The notes: generated from the letters alone by a model not told the origin. DNA of 64,000 bases from Microcebus murinus (GCF_040939455.1 NC_134124.1:29029138-29093137), one strand, 5' to 3'. Numbered from the stretch's first letter, positions 11,316 through 23,364 are shown. Made by a program: numbers and translations.

Positions 11316-14034
11316 CAATTGTGTATGTGAATGTATGAACGTATCCCTCTATATATGCATATTACATGATTTTACAGTATGGCAATTTTATAATTATATA
11401 TAACTTTTCCATATTTCACTCTTATGAAAAAAACTTGACCAATACTGGTATGTAATACCAACATTTTCACATCTCTTCTACACTTTCTAATAACATCTAG
11501 GTTATGCAACCTCCATTTTCAAGCAAAAAATGACAATATCAGTTAATGGGACAGTAGAATATAATTTAAGTGAGTCACTTATATACAGATATCTTCAAAT
11601 ACAGAGGCTTTGGGATTAAACAAATTTGGGAAGTGATTGGTAAAATTTTACTTCAAAGATTTTTTTCTATATAAAAAGAGAGTTAAAACTTCTTTAAAAA
11701 AAATGAAAAGCAAGCTTCCTTTCAGTATTTTCCAGTCAAAAAATTCTTAGTAAACAAGAGAGACCATACATGAATCAGCTCAGTCTCAGTTGGAATTTTC
11801 TTTTAACAATAACCTGTATTTAATAAGCTGGTACCCAGAGTGCGTGCCATGCTGTTTCAAAGTGATAGTAAGACCATGAGGAAGATCAAAGAGAAATGGC
11901 CATGGGATCTGAACTGCTAGACTAAGAAAGAGAATTGTATCTGCATGCACACAGCTACTTTTGTTGTGCTTGTGTAGGAAAAGGATTCACTTTATTTTCT
12001 ATAACTGCTTAAAGATTTTAATCCACACTTCCTTTCAGTACTAGAGATCAAAAACTCTAGATATTTCTGGGTTATGGAAGACAGAAACAATGTATCTATT
12101 AGAAGAGAGGTGGAATTCTAGGGTTTGTTCCAGAAAGGCTTTAGCACTAATGGGACTTAAAATGTGATCAGAATAATCCTAAAGCAGCAATTGTAATGGT
12201 TAGGTTAGGATGCCAGTGAGTCCAGCCATTCTACTACTATTTAATATCGATACTCACCTCTGCACCCTTTAACACTCCTAATGAATAGATGGTTCAAAGA
12301 TGTTCATAGAAAAACTTCCCTCTTGTATAAAAATCTCTGTGCCAAACAGACTGTAATTAATACTGTTCTCTCCATGCACCATCAATGTGGGTTCAATCTT
12401 GTATGTGCTCAGAGTAGAAAATTGCCTACCCTGTTTTGTGGACTGTGCTGGTTTTCTCTTGTTTTTACTGCTGTTGCTATTGCTGTTTTTGTTGCTATTA
12501 TAAAGTTGGAAATGTTACCTGCACTAGGACTGTTAGTTAACATCTCCCATACTCCTATCATTTTAAAATTTATAATTAAGTATGGCCACATTCATTTGTT
12601 TAACAATTATTTTTAAAAGTAAATACATTTAAGAATTTGGACAACTAAAATTTTAAGCAGTTTTTAGTCACACTCATTCTAGTTAATATTAATTTATCAG
12701 ATTATTTTCTAATATACTCATTTATTAAGAACATGTCACTGAGAAATGGAAACTTTGGTTTATGAAAAGATATACCAATGAAAATGAGAAACAAATGTGA
12801 AGCACAGGGCAATGATTTGCAAGGCAGAATAAGAGGGCTGCGTGCATCCAGGAAAAGAAGGGGCAAACATGAAAAGTAGAATGAGTAAATGGTAGGCATA
12901 ATGTTCTGTCCAACCTAAAATTTTGGTTATTGTAAGGAAATGATTTATCATACCTGCCTTGTCTTTAATTATACTTTTTAAGGCAAGATATAGTTATAAT
13001 ATTTACCAATTATTTATCACCATATATGTTGAAGATTGCCTTTATGGTGTCATTTCAGGAAATACACAAAAGTGCCCTTAATGATTTCCTCAAGAGCACT
13101 TCCGTCTTCTCCCTGATGTCTTAACATTTTAACAAAGTCTTTTATTTCACACCGAGCAATGATTCGTAACTCAGACTTACACTAAATGAGGAAACAAACT
13201 AATCGTGCTAATCATAATGCTTTCATGCTAAAGTGTAAATGACTGATAACTCTTCCAAAAATAGAAAAATAAAACAGAAGACAACAGCAGACAGTGCCAG
13301 AAGGGATGGGGGAATATAGAGAAAGAACACTAAGGACCCAGAAGATAAATTTCACTTACTATACAATTGTGCCCCAGGCAAACTCTACTATAAGTACTTC
13401 CTAATGCTCCTGAGTCATAATAATGGTTATGAAATTTGGAGTGATTCTCTGACAGTGCAATTTGGCTTAAAAATTTGAAAAATAGTCTTTATGTGAAGGG
13501 ACAGCCATTTGGATTCTGATATTAATACTCCTTCCCTCTCTCTTCTCAAAAGACAAACTCAATTTAGCATAATGAATAATCCCCTCATACAAATGTATTT
13601 TTCCTTATGAGTCTTCTGCCAATTTGTTGCTTCTTGCCCACTTCTAGTATAATCTGGAGCACTGGCTATGAGAAAAGGCCATCAACTTGCACTTCCTTAT
13701 TTAGGCAATAGCCTCGTATCTTAAGCCTGTGTGTGGGAATAGTGAGTAACACTGAGTTTACCCTAGGGTAGCTACCATGGCCACAGCTTTGAGATTTTTT
13801 TATTCTCCTGAAACCTGACTTAAAAAAAAAAAAGAAAAGAAAAGAAAAAAGGAAGAAAGAAAAGAAAAGAATTGAAAGCTTTGGAAAACCTACTTATTAC
13901 TTAAATTTTCAGATTTGATTGCTGTTGGTCTTTTCTGAGGTTCTCATCCTTTTTAAGGTAACACCATCAACTCCACATCAGTGATGGCTATGTAACTTTA
14001 TATGTCTTTCAGGGAATACACTCTGAATAGGTGA
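11316..14034. other. Unique AT-rich DNA
   Basis: No gene or clear repeat. The forward frame at 12281-12616 (111 codons) has a hydrophobic stretch encoded by a degenerate TTGCTGTT/TTGCTATT run at about 12465-12505; it matches no family I know and is probably chance. A purine-rich tract is at 13822-13871. Confidence 0.45.
13822..13871. repeat. A/G-rich low-complexity tract
   Basis: An A run of 12 followed by repeating GAAAA and GGAAGAAAG units, purely A and G until TTG. No Alu or L1 body is attached, so it looks like a stand-alone low-complexity tract. Confidence 0.85.
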
Positions 14035-14200
14035 GGAAAGAATGTGGAATTTTCAACTAAACAGTTCTGGGTTTAGTATTTGCTCTGCACTTACTAGTTG
14101 AGTAACCTGGAGGAATTTATGTTACCTCTCTGGGTCTCAGTTTTCTCATCTGTAAAATGAAGCTAATGAGTCCTAAACGGAAATAATTAGAAAATGTTAC
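14035..14200 (+). repeat. MIR SINE, forward
   Basis: TTCTGGGTTTAGTATTTGC, CTGCACTTACTAGTTGAG, CTCTGGGTCTCAGTTTTC and TCATCTGTAAAATGAAG follow the MIR order closely. Confidence 0.88.
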
Positions 14201-15289
14201 AGTTAAAATGCCATTATTAAGGGTACCCAGATGTGCAGAGGACTCTTACCCAGGTGATGGCAAGCCAATGTGCCTCACTAAATGACATTGGCCCTAGTAA
14301 CTAATCTGGCTGTACCTCCTGATGGCTCAGAAACTTGTTTTCTTTGACTTATTGGTTACCTGTAAATTGACTCACATTATTGGCTTAAATCTAAATGCCT
14401 TTAGAGCTGTAACTGCATAGATACATCAATATAGCAGTGTATTAATTTACAATAGGAAAAACAGCTATAAAGTACACAGATGCTAGCTAGCATCAGTGTA
14501 ACAAGCACATACTCTCTTAAAAGAGAACTACATATATTAATAAAAATAATGTATTGTGTTTGCTTATTAGATTAATTAAATATAACAAAAGAGATACTAT
14601 TTATTTTTCAAATTTACTGCCTTTAGAATCTGTTAACTTGCCGACTTGATCTTTGTAGCATGGATCTATGTCACCTGGATCACAATTCAAGTGGGCCTGT
14701 CGCTGGCCAACATCTCCATCAGATGGTATCTGAATAGGACCTGCCAATGTTAGCAAGGTGGTGGTTGTTTGCTTGCTTTTTTGTTTAAGCTCTTTGGATA
14801 AACAAACTTTTTCTCCCTTCTGCCTGATTATAACTATTCGCAGAATAGGATGAAATAGACCTGATTTGATTTTTGTCTATTCAATTATAGTAACATACCT
14901 GTCTTGCATCCCCAAGATTCTTCCTCATTCCAGTTGTATCAGAGTTATAAATATTCCTGAATGTTCCATTCATACATTTGTTAAACAAAAAATCTGTCAT
15001 ATCCATTTTGTGTAGATTATACCAATTTAATTCTAAAAAGATTACTTTATACCTATAATTACTGGTGAGGTTTCACCATTGTCTGTGTACCCATTTTTTA
15101 AAGGAAGTCAAATGGTTAGGACAATACCTAATATATAGGAGATACTCCATAATAATCAGAAGACTTGTTATTTTTCTGTGGAGGATGATGAAATAAGATT
15201 TTATTTCCTACACTGAAACTACCATCATATGATTGATCTTATGTGCTCTGGGTAAATTAGGCAGTAGCATAACATAATTTACACAGAAA
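14201..15289. other. Unique DNA with a high-complexity block
   Basis: Mostly AT-rich. About 14635-14755 is less AT-rich, fits no repeat I recognise and is open in two forward frames. A MIR- or L2-like tail (ACAATACCTAATATATAGG) sits at about 15120-15170. Confidence 0.4.
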
Positions 15290-15910
15290 AGTGGATCCCA
15301 AAACTTGGATCTGGCCTGAAGGCTAAGAGAGTTCTTGGCTTCTTGTAGGAAAGAATTCAAGCAGGAGCCTTAAATTGTAAATAAAGCAACATTTATTAAA
15401 CAAATAGCGAGCAGGTTAGCCCATAGACAGAGAGGCAACTGTACATTGGTGGTGAACTCCATTTATCAGTATCTCTTGATTATATGATAAATAAGGGTCG
15501 GAATACTCATGAATTCACTGGGAAAAGGGTGGAGATTTCCAGGAATCAGGTATTCTTCCTCTTTTGATACTATATAAGGTTACTTCCAGGGGTTCTTAAT
15601 GGTGATTGTAAACTATCATGGCATGGCACTGGTGGCAGTTTCTTTCATTATCATGTTATAAGCATAATATAATGAACTACAAGGTGAGCAGAGGTCATTC
15701 TCATTGCTATCTTGGCTTTTACTGGTCTTTTCCAGTTTCTTCACTGCATTCTGTTTCTCTGTTTTTGTCAGAGACACAGGTTCGGGTTTTAATGTTTTAA
15801 TGAGTTGGGCCTGCAGGTTTTCTATCTTGTATAAAAGATAACTAGAAATTGTGTTTATCTCAAAGTCACTACTTCTCTGGTCTTTCAGCATACAAAACAC
15901 CCCTTTCTCT
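15290..15910 (-). mobile_element. Solo LTR of an old ERV1-type endogenous retrovirus, reversed
   Basis: Read on the minus strand this has LTR architecture: a long U3, a polyadenylation signal (AATAAA within GTTTAATAAATGTTGC, plus-strand position about 15390) and a U5-like end containing AGAATTC..TTTCCTACAAGAAGCC followed by CAAGAACTCTC. The AACTATCATGGCATGGCACTGGTGG and AGGTCATTCTCATTGC landmarks fit a known MER4/MER57-like group, though I cannot fix the subfamily. No gag, pol or env sequence adjoins it, so it is a solo LTR, a regulatory relic without coding capacity. The minus-strand 94-codon frame at 15616-15900 is LTR sequence and not a gene. Exact ends and target duplication were not found. 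Confidence 0.6.
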
Positions 15911-16039
15911 TAGGATGCTCCTTCTAAAGCAAAGAATTTCCTCAAAACCTTCTTAGAAATGGTAGTACATTAACCTCTGAGTTTGTTTGCTTAGAAATAC
16001 CAGCTTTTGATGCAGCACAGCTAATTGTGTTGTGACAGA
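15911..16039. other. Unique DNA between LTR and MIR
   Basis: Nothing recognised; the far end of the LTR may extend somewhat into it. Confidence 0.3.
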
Positions 16040-16265
16040 GGGGAGTACAAGCAATCCTGGGCTAGACAGGCCTACCTGTATTACTTCCTGAAAATTACTT
16101 AACCTCTCTGTGTCTTAGTTTCCTCATCTGTAACGTGGGAAAAATAGTAGTACCTACCCTAAAAGGTTTTGTAGAAATTAAGATAATTCAGACTTGCAGA
16201 GCACTGAGCATAGACAGTTCCTGGAACATACTGAGTAGCCTAAAATGTTAATTTCTATTTTATTT
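16040..16265 (+). repeat. MIR SINE, forward
   Basis: CTTAACCTCTCTGTGTCTTA, GTTTCCTCATCTGTAACGTG, AATAGTAGTACCTACCCTA and GCAGAGCACTGAGCATAGAC are a well-preserved MIR core and tail. Confidence 0.92.
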
Positions 16266-18420
16266 TTATTATAAAAACATTTATTATTAGTAGTAGTGGT
16301 CTTGTTCTGGTTATTATCCTGACAAGGCAGGCAATACTGTGAGGGAAATACAGAATTGGAAAGGGGTGCTAAAAATGCTTATTGCACAAATCTGATTAGT
16401 GTACATACTGCCCCATGATCTAAGGATAAATGCTATAAACACTTGATGATTTTAAAAGAAATGGCAGTTAATTGAGAGTTAATTTAGTAACAGTAAGAAG
16501 ATGAAATGGTGATCATTTCAAATGAGGCAAGCTTAAGCAAAGCTGGACAATAGCTCAGAGGCTACACACCAGTGAGGTTATTATATTCCATGATCTGGCT
16601 GCCTTCTTTGAAAATCTTGCAGATTCGAAGACAGAGCCATGCTAGCTGAACTGCACACTTGAAAAGAGTCAATCCTCAGATTATCATATTAATATACTAT
16701 GGGATCTATAACCATGAACCAAAATACTGTGTCACCATGATCAACATTGTCTCATTATGATCAAACTAGGTGGGAAATTAACTTACAAAGGGAAGCCACT
16801 GTATTAGTTCTCCAGAACACATCACTGCCTTAGGAACCAGAAATGAAAAGTTCATTAGAACAGTACATTCTCACCCAAGTCTATGATTCTAAATGGATAA
16901 ATAGTGCACCAGAACCACCTTGAGGCTTTTTGAAAATATTTTTATGAACCTCAGGCTATCTAGACAGCACTTACAGAAGGATAAAAAGCCATGCTCTCTG
17001 TAGACTCACATGGGCCACCAAATAAAATGAAAAAAAATAATTCATTGAGCCTTAAACAAGAATAAAGAGAATTAGACAAAGCAAGAATTAAATGCCATAA
17101 GAAAAATGGCAAAAATCCTTTTGAAGCTATCCTGCAGAAGAGACAATCTTGCCAATGTGTGTGAAGCAGTTAAAGACAACGAGCTATTAAAACCTAAGAG
17201 GTGTACAAGGGATATTTATTGTCCAATGTACTTGACTCACTCATATTCCATCAAAGGATTCTCACCTTAAAAATCTCAGCAAATAAGCATCTGGAAAAAT
17301 TAATTAGAGGTGGAGAATGGGAGGAGAAGCACTGATAGGATTATGACCCATGTTCATTTTGTACAGTTTGATTTCCCTGATTTTTTTCCTCTATAACATA
17401 AGCAGTGCTTTGCTTTGGAAAACAGTGAGCAGAAACTATGTTAACTACTGGCAGCTGCTCATCTCATGTATGCTTCTGATTGTACATTGTTACTCACCAC
17501 CACTGTTTACTCTGTTTACTACTAATCAAAACTTTCAGATTGTGAAAAAAAAAATTCTAGAAACCCTTTTGGAGAGTAAAGAGCACATTGCTCTTTTTTA
17601 TCCTTTCAAATGGTTGACTTCAAAAATGGTAGGCTCATTTGTGAAGCAAATGTGCAAATTCTGCCTGGGAGTAGACATGCCAGTCTGTTTAAGAGGAGTC
17701 AACATTGTAGCCAAAGGGCTAAGCACATGATATGCCCTTATGGGCTCAATTGGAAAATAGGTCAACAGGTTTCACATCTTAGGATTTTTCCCTACATATT
17801 TCATTGGAAAGCAATTTTCTTTGTCAGACTTTTTTTTTTTTTTTTTGGAAATTATATAATAGGACACAGCTGGTTGTATACCCCCATATATGCTGATACA
17901 GTGTTGTATATAAATTGCTGCATAAAAACATGCCAAATGGGCAAAAAATACAACATGAGCAAAATTATCAGATTAGATTGGCAGATGCTTATATTAAACA
18001 TGTCTGTTTACACTGTGTATAAAAGGTTTTCACGGGCTTTGATTTTAGATTCAGTAGAGCATCTCTGTTTCTTTTATGAGATCCAAATTACGCTAGTTAT
18101 TACCAGTTTTAGAAAATGTAAGTTAAATTACAGAAATAATCATATGCTTTTGCTATTTATTTTTCTCATTATAAATCACATCACAAATGTAGTAATAATA
18201 TACTCCAGGAGTCTACACCAGTCACTCCTAACTAGAGGTAGTATCACTGTTAGCCTAATTGCCCTGCTATTTGACATCAGCAAAAGAAATAAAAATAAAT
18301 TAATAACAATACTAATATATAACTCAGTGTCACAATTTATAAGTTCTTTATGGATAGAAAATGAAATAAAGAAAACACATTCTGAACCTTATTTAGCTAC
18401 TGATGGGCACTATTTTAGAG
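16266..18420. other. Unique AT-rich DNA holding the longest open frame
   Basis: No repeat certain. A T18 run lies at 17829-17846. The frame at 17610-18467 (285 codons) is the longest in the window; its last 15 or so codons and its stop come from the MER1 transposon that follows. The translation is rich in I, L, F and K, contains a phenylalanine run encoded by the T tract, and shows no domain. I do not call it a gene. Confidence 0.5.
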
Positions 18421-18891
18421 CTGCAGTCCCCACCCAATGGGCTGCAAAGCAGTCTGTGACCTGTTAGGAACCAGGTGGCACAGCAGGGGGTGAGTGGTGG
18501 GCAAGCAGGTGAGCAAAGCTTCACCTGTATTTACAGCCAGTCCCCATTACTCGTATCACTGCATAAGCTCCACCTTCCTGTCAGATCAGCAGCTGCATTA
18601 GATTCTCATAGGAGCACGGACCCTATTGTAAATTGCACATGCAAGGGATCCGGACTTTGTGCTTCTTATGAGAATCTAATGCCTGATGATCCAAAGTGGA
18701 GCTGAGGCAGTGATGCTAGTACTGGGGAGTGGCTGCAAATACATATTATCATTAGCAGAGAGATTTGACTGCACAATAAATGTAATGCACTTGAATCATC
18801 CCCAAACCATCCCCTCAAACCCCCCCAAGTCCATGGAAAAATAGTCTTCCATGAAATTGGGTCCTGGTGCCAAAAAGTCTGAGGACCACTA
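18421..18891 (+). mobile_element. MER1-type non-autonomous hAT DNA transposon
   Basis: The element starts CTGCAGTCCCCA and ends TGAGGACCACTA, degraded forms of the MER1 terminal inverted repeat. It contains CTGTTAGGAACCAGGTGGCA, CTGTATTTACAGCCAGTCCC and the internal inverted pair GCATTAGATTCTCATAGGA (about 18595) and CTTATGAGAATCTAATGC (about 18664). The 8-bp flanks TTTTAGAG (18413-18420) and TTTTAGAA (18892-18899) match at 7 of 8 positions, as expected for hAT insertion. At 471 bp it is nearer MER1A than the shorter MER1B. It encodes no transposase; it depended on a Charlie-type enzyme supplied elsewhere. Confidence 0.9.
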
Positions 18892-19129
18892 TTTTAGAAT
18901 ATTCAATTGTATTGTCTCAAAGCCAGAATTTTTAAAAAAACTTTTAATAATGTATATTCTAAGAAGGCATACTGAGAATACAGGTATAAATATAAAACAC
19001 ATATATACACACGTATGCATACATAAAAGTAAATATTTGCATATATACAGTATGTATATATATGTACATGTCATTCACCCTGCCCCAGTTATATCAATTA
19101 ATCTTGGATCCTAAGATGATATTAATTTT
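18892..19129. other. AT-rich spacer with TA/CA-rich run
   Basis: A degenerate TATA/CACA/TATG run covers about 18984-19070. Two short opposed frames over it (18851-19114 and 18889-19074) are low-complexity products of the run. Confidence 0.6.
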
Positions 19130-20545
19130 AGTCATTGTTTCATCTATTCCTTAGGACTTACTATGTAAACATTTAGTTTTCATCAGCAAATAGTTTATTT
19201 CATTCTTGTAATCCTTGTGACTTTTATTTGTTTAATGCATTATTTTAATAGTTAGGATTTCCAGAACAATGTTGACAGAATTTGTGATAATGGACATTCT
19301 TGCTTTGTTTCTGATTATAGGGATGTTACCTGTAGCTTTTAAGTTTTATTTTATTTTTAATGGCAAATAATGATTGTATATATTTATGGGGTACAATTTG
19401 ATGTTCTGATATATGTATACATTTTGTAATGATCAAATCAGGGTAATTAGCATATTCATCACTTCGGACATTTATCACTTCTTTGTGGTAAGAGTATTAA
19501 AAATTCTCTAGCTATTTTGACATATACAATACAAATGTTAATGTTATTAATATTATTTACTCACTCTACTATGCAGTGGAATAGCAGAAGTTATTCCTCG
19601 TAACTACAACTTTGTATCCATTGATCAACTTCTCCCCTTTTCCCTTCTACCCTGTCCCCAGTCTCTGGTAACCATTATACTATGCTCTACTTTTGTGAAT
19701 TTAACTGTTGTAGATTCTACATATCAATGAGATCATACAGTATTTGTCTCTCAGTACCTGGGTTATTTCACTTAACATAATGTCCTTAGATTCATCCATG
19801 CTGACAAAAACGACAAAATTCACTGTTTGTTTTTTGTTGTTGTTGTTGTTTTGTTTTGTTTTTAATGTCTGAATAGAACTATAGTTTAAAAATACATATA
19901 AAAATAAAAAAAATATATAAGCATATATATTTTTAATAAATGATCTTCATTGAATTAAGGAATTGAGAAAAATTCCTTTTATTATGAGTTGGCTGAGAAG
20001 TGTACTTCATTTATTTCTTAAATGTAAATTGTCATTGATTTTTGTCAATATGTTTTCTGTACCTATTGTTCATGTATTTTTTTAACTCTTTATTCCATTC
20101 ATATTGTAAGTTATGTTGGTTTTCAAAATTAAAACCAACTTTGCCTTCCTGATAATTTCTACTATGTCTAACTATATTATCCCAATATATATTGCTAAAT
20201 TTGATTATTTTGGTAATATGTAATAAATTTTTCATCTATATTCATGGAAATTATATGTCTATAATTTTCTTATTTGCTAATAGCTTTGGCAGGTTTTGGT
20301 ATTAGAATTATGCTAACTTAATAAGACAAGATTGGAAGTGTTCTTCCTCAATTTTAAGAAAGATTTTGTGTAAAATTAACTTTATTTTTATCTTGAAAGT
20401 TGGGCAAAATTCAAAAGTAAAACCATATAGGCTGGAATTTTCTCTATAAAACTTTAAATAGATGTGTATATCCACATATGTATATATGTGTATTTTTATA
20501 TATACCATTTTAATTGTTTTCATTAGAAAATGATACATAATATTT
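19130..20545 (-). repeat. Old LINE-1 ORF2 (reverse transcriptase region), reversed
   Basis: Reversed L1 ORF2 landmarks appear in order: GTTAGGATTTCCAGAACAATG, GACATTCTTGCTTTG, then after the nested insertion ATCTATATTCATGGAAATTA, GGCAGGTTTTGGTATTAG and GGAAGTGTTCTTCCTC. Divergence is heavy and no frame survives; the short minus frames at 20032-20235 and 20308-20538 are its fragments or chance. It is interrupted at about 19341-19875 by a younger L1 3' end and a TTG-rich run. Confidence 0.7.
19341..19830 (-). repeat. LINE-1 3' end (L1MA/L1PB-like), reversed, nested
   Basis: Contains TATATTTATGGGGTACAATT, GTTCTGATATATGTATACAT, CCAGTCTCTGGTAACCATTA, ATGAGATCATACAGTATTTG and CTTAACATAATGTCC, in the order of the reversed L1 3' UTR and ORF2 end. 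It lies inside the older L1, splitting it. A TTG/TTTTG run (about 19829-19863) follows. Confidence 0.88.
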
Positions 20546-20574
20546 TCTATTTAACTTTGTATTATGTTTTTTAA

Positions 20575-20812
20575 GTTTTCTTTTTCTTTCTTTTTTTATT
20601 ATTTTATTTCAGCATATTATAGGGATACAAATGTTTGGGCTCTGGTGCTGGTGACACAACCACACTAAAGGCCCTAGCCAGTATTACAATGCTGCAGTCC
20701 CCTGATTGAATGTGGGAAGATGTTGCCAGGGCCCAAAGGATGTAGAGATTCAGGGGTTATTTGTCCTAGCACAGTATGTAGTCCAGTGTTGGCCCCTACC
20801 ATTGGGTTTTAA
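20575..20812 (-). repeat. L1-tailed element with unfamiliar body, reversed
   Basis: After a T-rich run, TTTCAGCATATTATAGGGAT then ACAAATGTTTGGG match the terminal 30-36 bases of the L1 at 61821. The next 180 bases (GGCTCTGGTGCTGGTGACAC through AGTGTTGGCCCCTACCATTG) do not match that L1. It is either another L1 3' UTR subfamily or a non-L1 sequence carrying an L1 tail. Confidence 0.5.
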
Positions 20813-21184
20813 TATTTAAACTCTATAATCATAATATGAATGTATGTATGTATATTTTTAAGATACACAGAATTTCTTTTGGCCTAAATAATTCTTTGTT
20901 TAAGAAATAAAAATTAATAAGATTTTGGCTGCATCACTACCTGGAGCTTGTATCCATAATGAAATTCACTAATAAATATTTTCTGTTCACTCAGTAATAA
21001 ATTTAACTGGATGCTATGAAAAATTATTTTTATGGCACTCTTTTCAATGACCAAGCATCATTAAATTAATTATACATCTGTTTGTCAATCAGGCACATTT
21101 TGCAGGGTACAAAGTAAATGTAAAGCTCAGTTATGCTTATAAGCCTTCCCCAAGGATCCTTAAACCTAGTGAGCTAGTAGGAGC
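20813..21184. other. Unique AT-rich DNA, nothing recognised
   Basis: Homeodomain-like ATTA cores are frequent (TCATTAAATTAATTATACA near 21058) but no gene or repeat is evident. Confidence 0.4.
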
Positions 21185-21720
21185 AGTAAACACATATTAC
21201 TTTTCATGTTATAGAGAAATAACAGGTGAAATATATAAATCAAATGCTAGAAAGGCTTAGTCAAGGCAATATCACAGTTAAGAAAAGCTTTATAAATGAA
21301 ATTGTATTCAAGATGGCCCTTGAAGGACATGTGTTATTTTACACAGAAACATAATGATGAATACATTTCAGAAAGAGAGAATAAGAGAAATATGTGGAAT
21401 GAAAAAATTCAAAATATATTTTACTAGTGCTTAAAGGTTTGTATAAGAATAGAAAAAGCCAGAAGTCAAGATTGGCCCTACATTTGCAAAGGGATTTGAT
21501 TATAAAACCACAGTAAATTTGGAGGGTCTATAGATTAAGATCTGTGATTTTGGAATATTGATTCCTCTCCAGCATGCCATCTGATTAGACTAGGGAGTTA
21601 TTGGAAGTTGGATGAAAAATTAATAGATAATTACAATAATTGAGGCCAACATTGAGCATTTCCACTGGAGGGTGACTTTGAGAATGGACAGGTGGGAAGG
21701 AATGTTCAGGATATATAAAT
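21185..21720 (-). repeat. L2 internal region, reversed
   Basis: Diverged but ordered L2 landmarks: GAAATTGTATTCAAGATGG with CCCTTGAAGGACATG, a GGAATATTGATTCC block, then AATTGAGGCC near 21638. The call rests on order more than on identity. Confidence 0.5.
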
Positions 21721-21944
21721 AGAAGATAGAGAATTTACTAACTAACTAGATCAATACATAAAGAAAATTGGATATAGCATAAAGGAGCTTAGTTTAAAAA
21801 GTTAAAAAGGATGAGTTTAGTTTAACAAATGTTGAATATGCAGTGATAGTAAGACATAATCAGCAAGGAGCTGGAAATAAAGGCTGGGGATGAGTATAAA
21901 TACCATGGTTGGAGACACATATTTAGAATCATCTGACTAATTAT
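21721..21944. other. Unique or diverged L2 DNA
   Basis: May be further decayed L2; nothing firm. Confidence 0.3.
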
Positions 21945-22185
21945 AATTAATAATAATTGCAGCTAATATTGATATACTGTGTGCCAGGCACTCTGCCAAG
22001 TGCTTTACCCAAATAACCTCATTTAACTCATCAAAAACATCTACGTATGTCCTAATTTTTATTTCCATATTATATATGAGGAATTCAAGTTTCAGATGTG
22101 TTCATTGCTCCAAGGTCACACAAATAATAACTGACAGATCTAAGATTTAATCCTAGGAATTCTGATTTATTTTCTGACTCAATAG
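21945..22185 (-). repeat. MIR SINE, reversed
   Basis: TGTGTGCCAGGCACTCTGCC, AAGTGCTTTACCC, AACCTCATTTAACTCATC, TATATGAGGAATTCAAG and CCAAGGTCACACAAATAAT form a nearly complete reversed MIR. Confidence 0.92.
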
Positions 22186-23164
22186 AAAATAGAAATGAAA
22201 ATTGATGTCAGGATCTTTTGAAGTTGTTGAGGGATATGGAGTAAGGAAGAAATAAGGAGGAAAATAAATAAAAAAATTGGGGAGGCATATAGAAAAGAAT
22301 TTAAGAATGAAAATTAGCAATCAGAGCAGCAGACAGAATGAGACTTAGAATAATCCAAATCATGGTGGCCTGATTTTGCGTGAACTTTTTTTGTTTTTGT
22401 TTTTTAAGGAGGTGGAGATGAGTGTAGTGGGAGATTATTCTTTGTTCAAGTTTTTTTCAAGGTCACATATGCTAGCTGACCATTTATCTGCTTCTGCACT
22501 CTGGCCTAGCCTTCATAGGTCTGCTCCTGATGACCTCTGTGAGCTTGCTCCTCCCACTGGTCACAACATTTGCTATGGTGGCAATGCTCTTTCACCACAT
22601 AAACCGTTTTCCTCACAACCTAAAATGTAACTAAGGTGAGGCTGTCATTTTAAATATTTTTTTTTTTTTGGAAAGAGTTAAAATAAGAATACATTTCAGG
22701 ATGCATTTAAATGCATTTAAGTGTGTATTTCAAGATGTTCATATCAAACATACGTTTAGATCTATGTCATGTTCTCTTATCTGACCATTTGTCAGCCTTG
22801 CTTCCGGACTGCTTCTGCATGGGCAGGAACAGCTCATCCCCATCACAAATATCATCCAGACACCTCTATTTCTTTGCAGCTAGAATTCATTGATTTCTAA
22901 CATCACAGAAAATGATTTGTTTTCTGGTTGGTTTGTATTTGGTTTCCTTTTTGTTGTCATTCCATTGTTAACTCAAATGCTATATATCTTTTCTTACAAA
23001 ATGTTTATGCACAGCCCTAGGGTTAACATATTCAAAGATAAAGTTTGTAGATTTTTCTCATTTCTGTTAATGTGAGAATATAGAGGTCCCAGGAAGAACT
23101 AGACACTAGACTTAGGAGGAAAACACTTAAATTATCAGAATAACATTCCTCCTCCTTTCACCTT
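22186..23164. other. Unique DNA, no gene recognised
   Basis: Two blocks (about 22460-22620 and 22770-22880) are less AT-rich and share the words GACCATTT and CTGCTTCTGCA; this could be an old duplicated element but is too weak to name. Forward frames at 22376-22630, 22711-22893 and 22890-23075 show no family resemblance. Confidence 0.35.
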
Positions 23165-23226
23165 TTAACTTCCACCCTATGGGAGAAGAAGAAAGGGAGA
23201 GAAAGGAGAGGGGAGAGAGAGAGGAG
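23165..23226. repeat. GA-rich tract
   Basis: A purine-rich run built of GGGAGAGAAAGG and GAGAGAGAGAGG units. Confidence 0.75.
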
Positions 23227-23303
23227 CATCTATTGATCTAATAAATTGCATTTAAGCAATGCCCATAGAGGTATCTACCCATCCCCCAAGAAAGAGTCCT
23301 ACT

Positions 23304-23323
23304 TTTATTTATTTATTTATTTT
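23304..23323. repeat. (TTTA)n microsatellite
   Basis: About five tandem TTTA units in unique DNA. Confidence 0.85.
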
Positions 23324-23364
23324 TACCAAATGCCCTCCTTCTTTCTGTTGTATGTCTTTGTTAA

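Noticed and set aside
12281..12616. 111-codon frame with a membrane-like segment
   Set aside because: The hydrophobic part comes from a degenerate TTGCTGTT-type run, and nothing else in it resembles a protein.
15616..15900. 94-codon minus-strand frame as a gene
   Set aside because: It is inside the reversed ERV1-type LTR and consists of LTR sequence.
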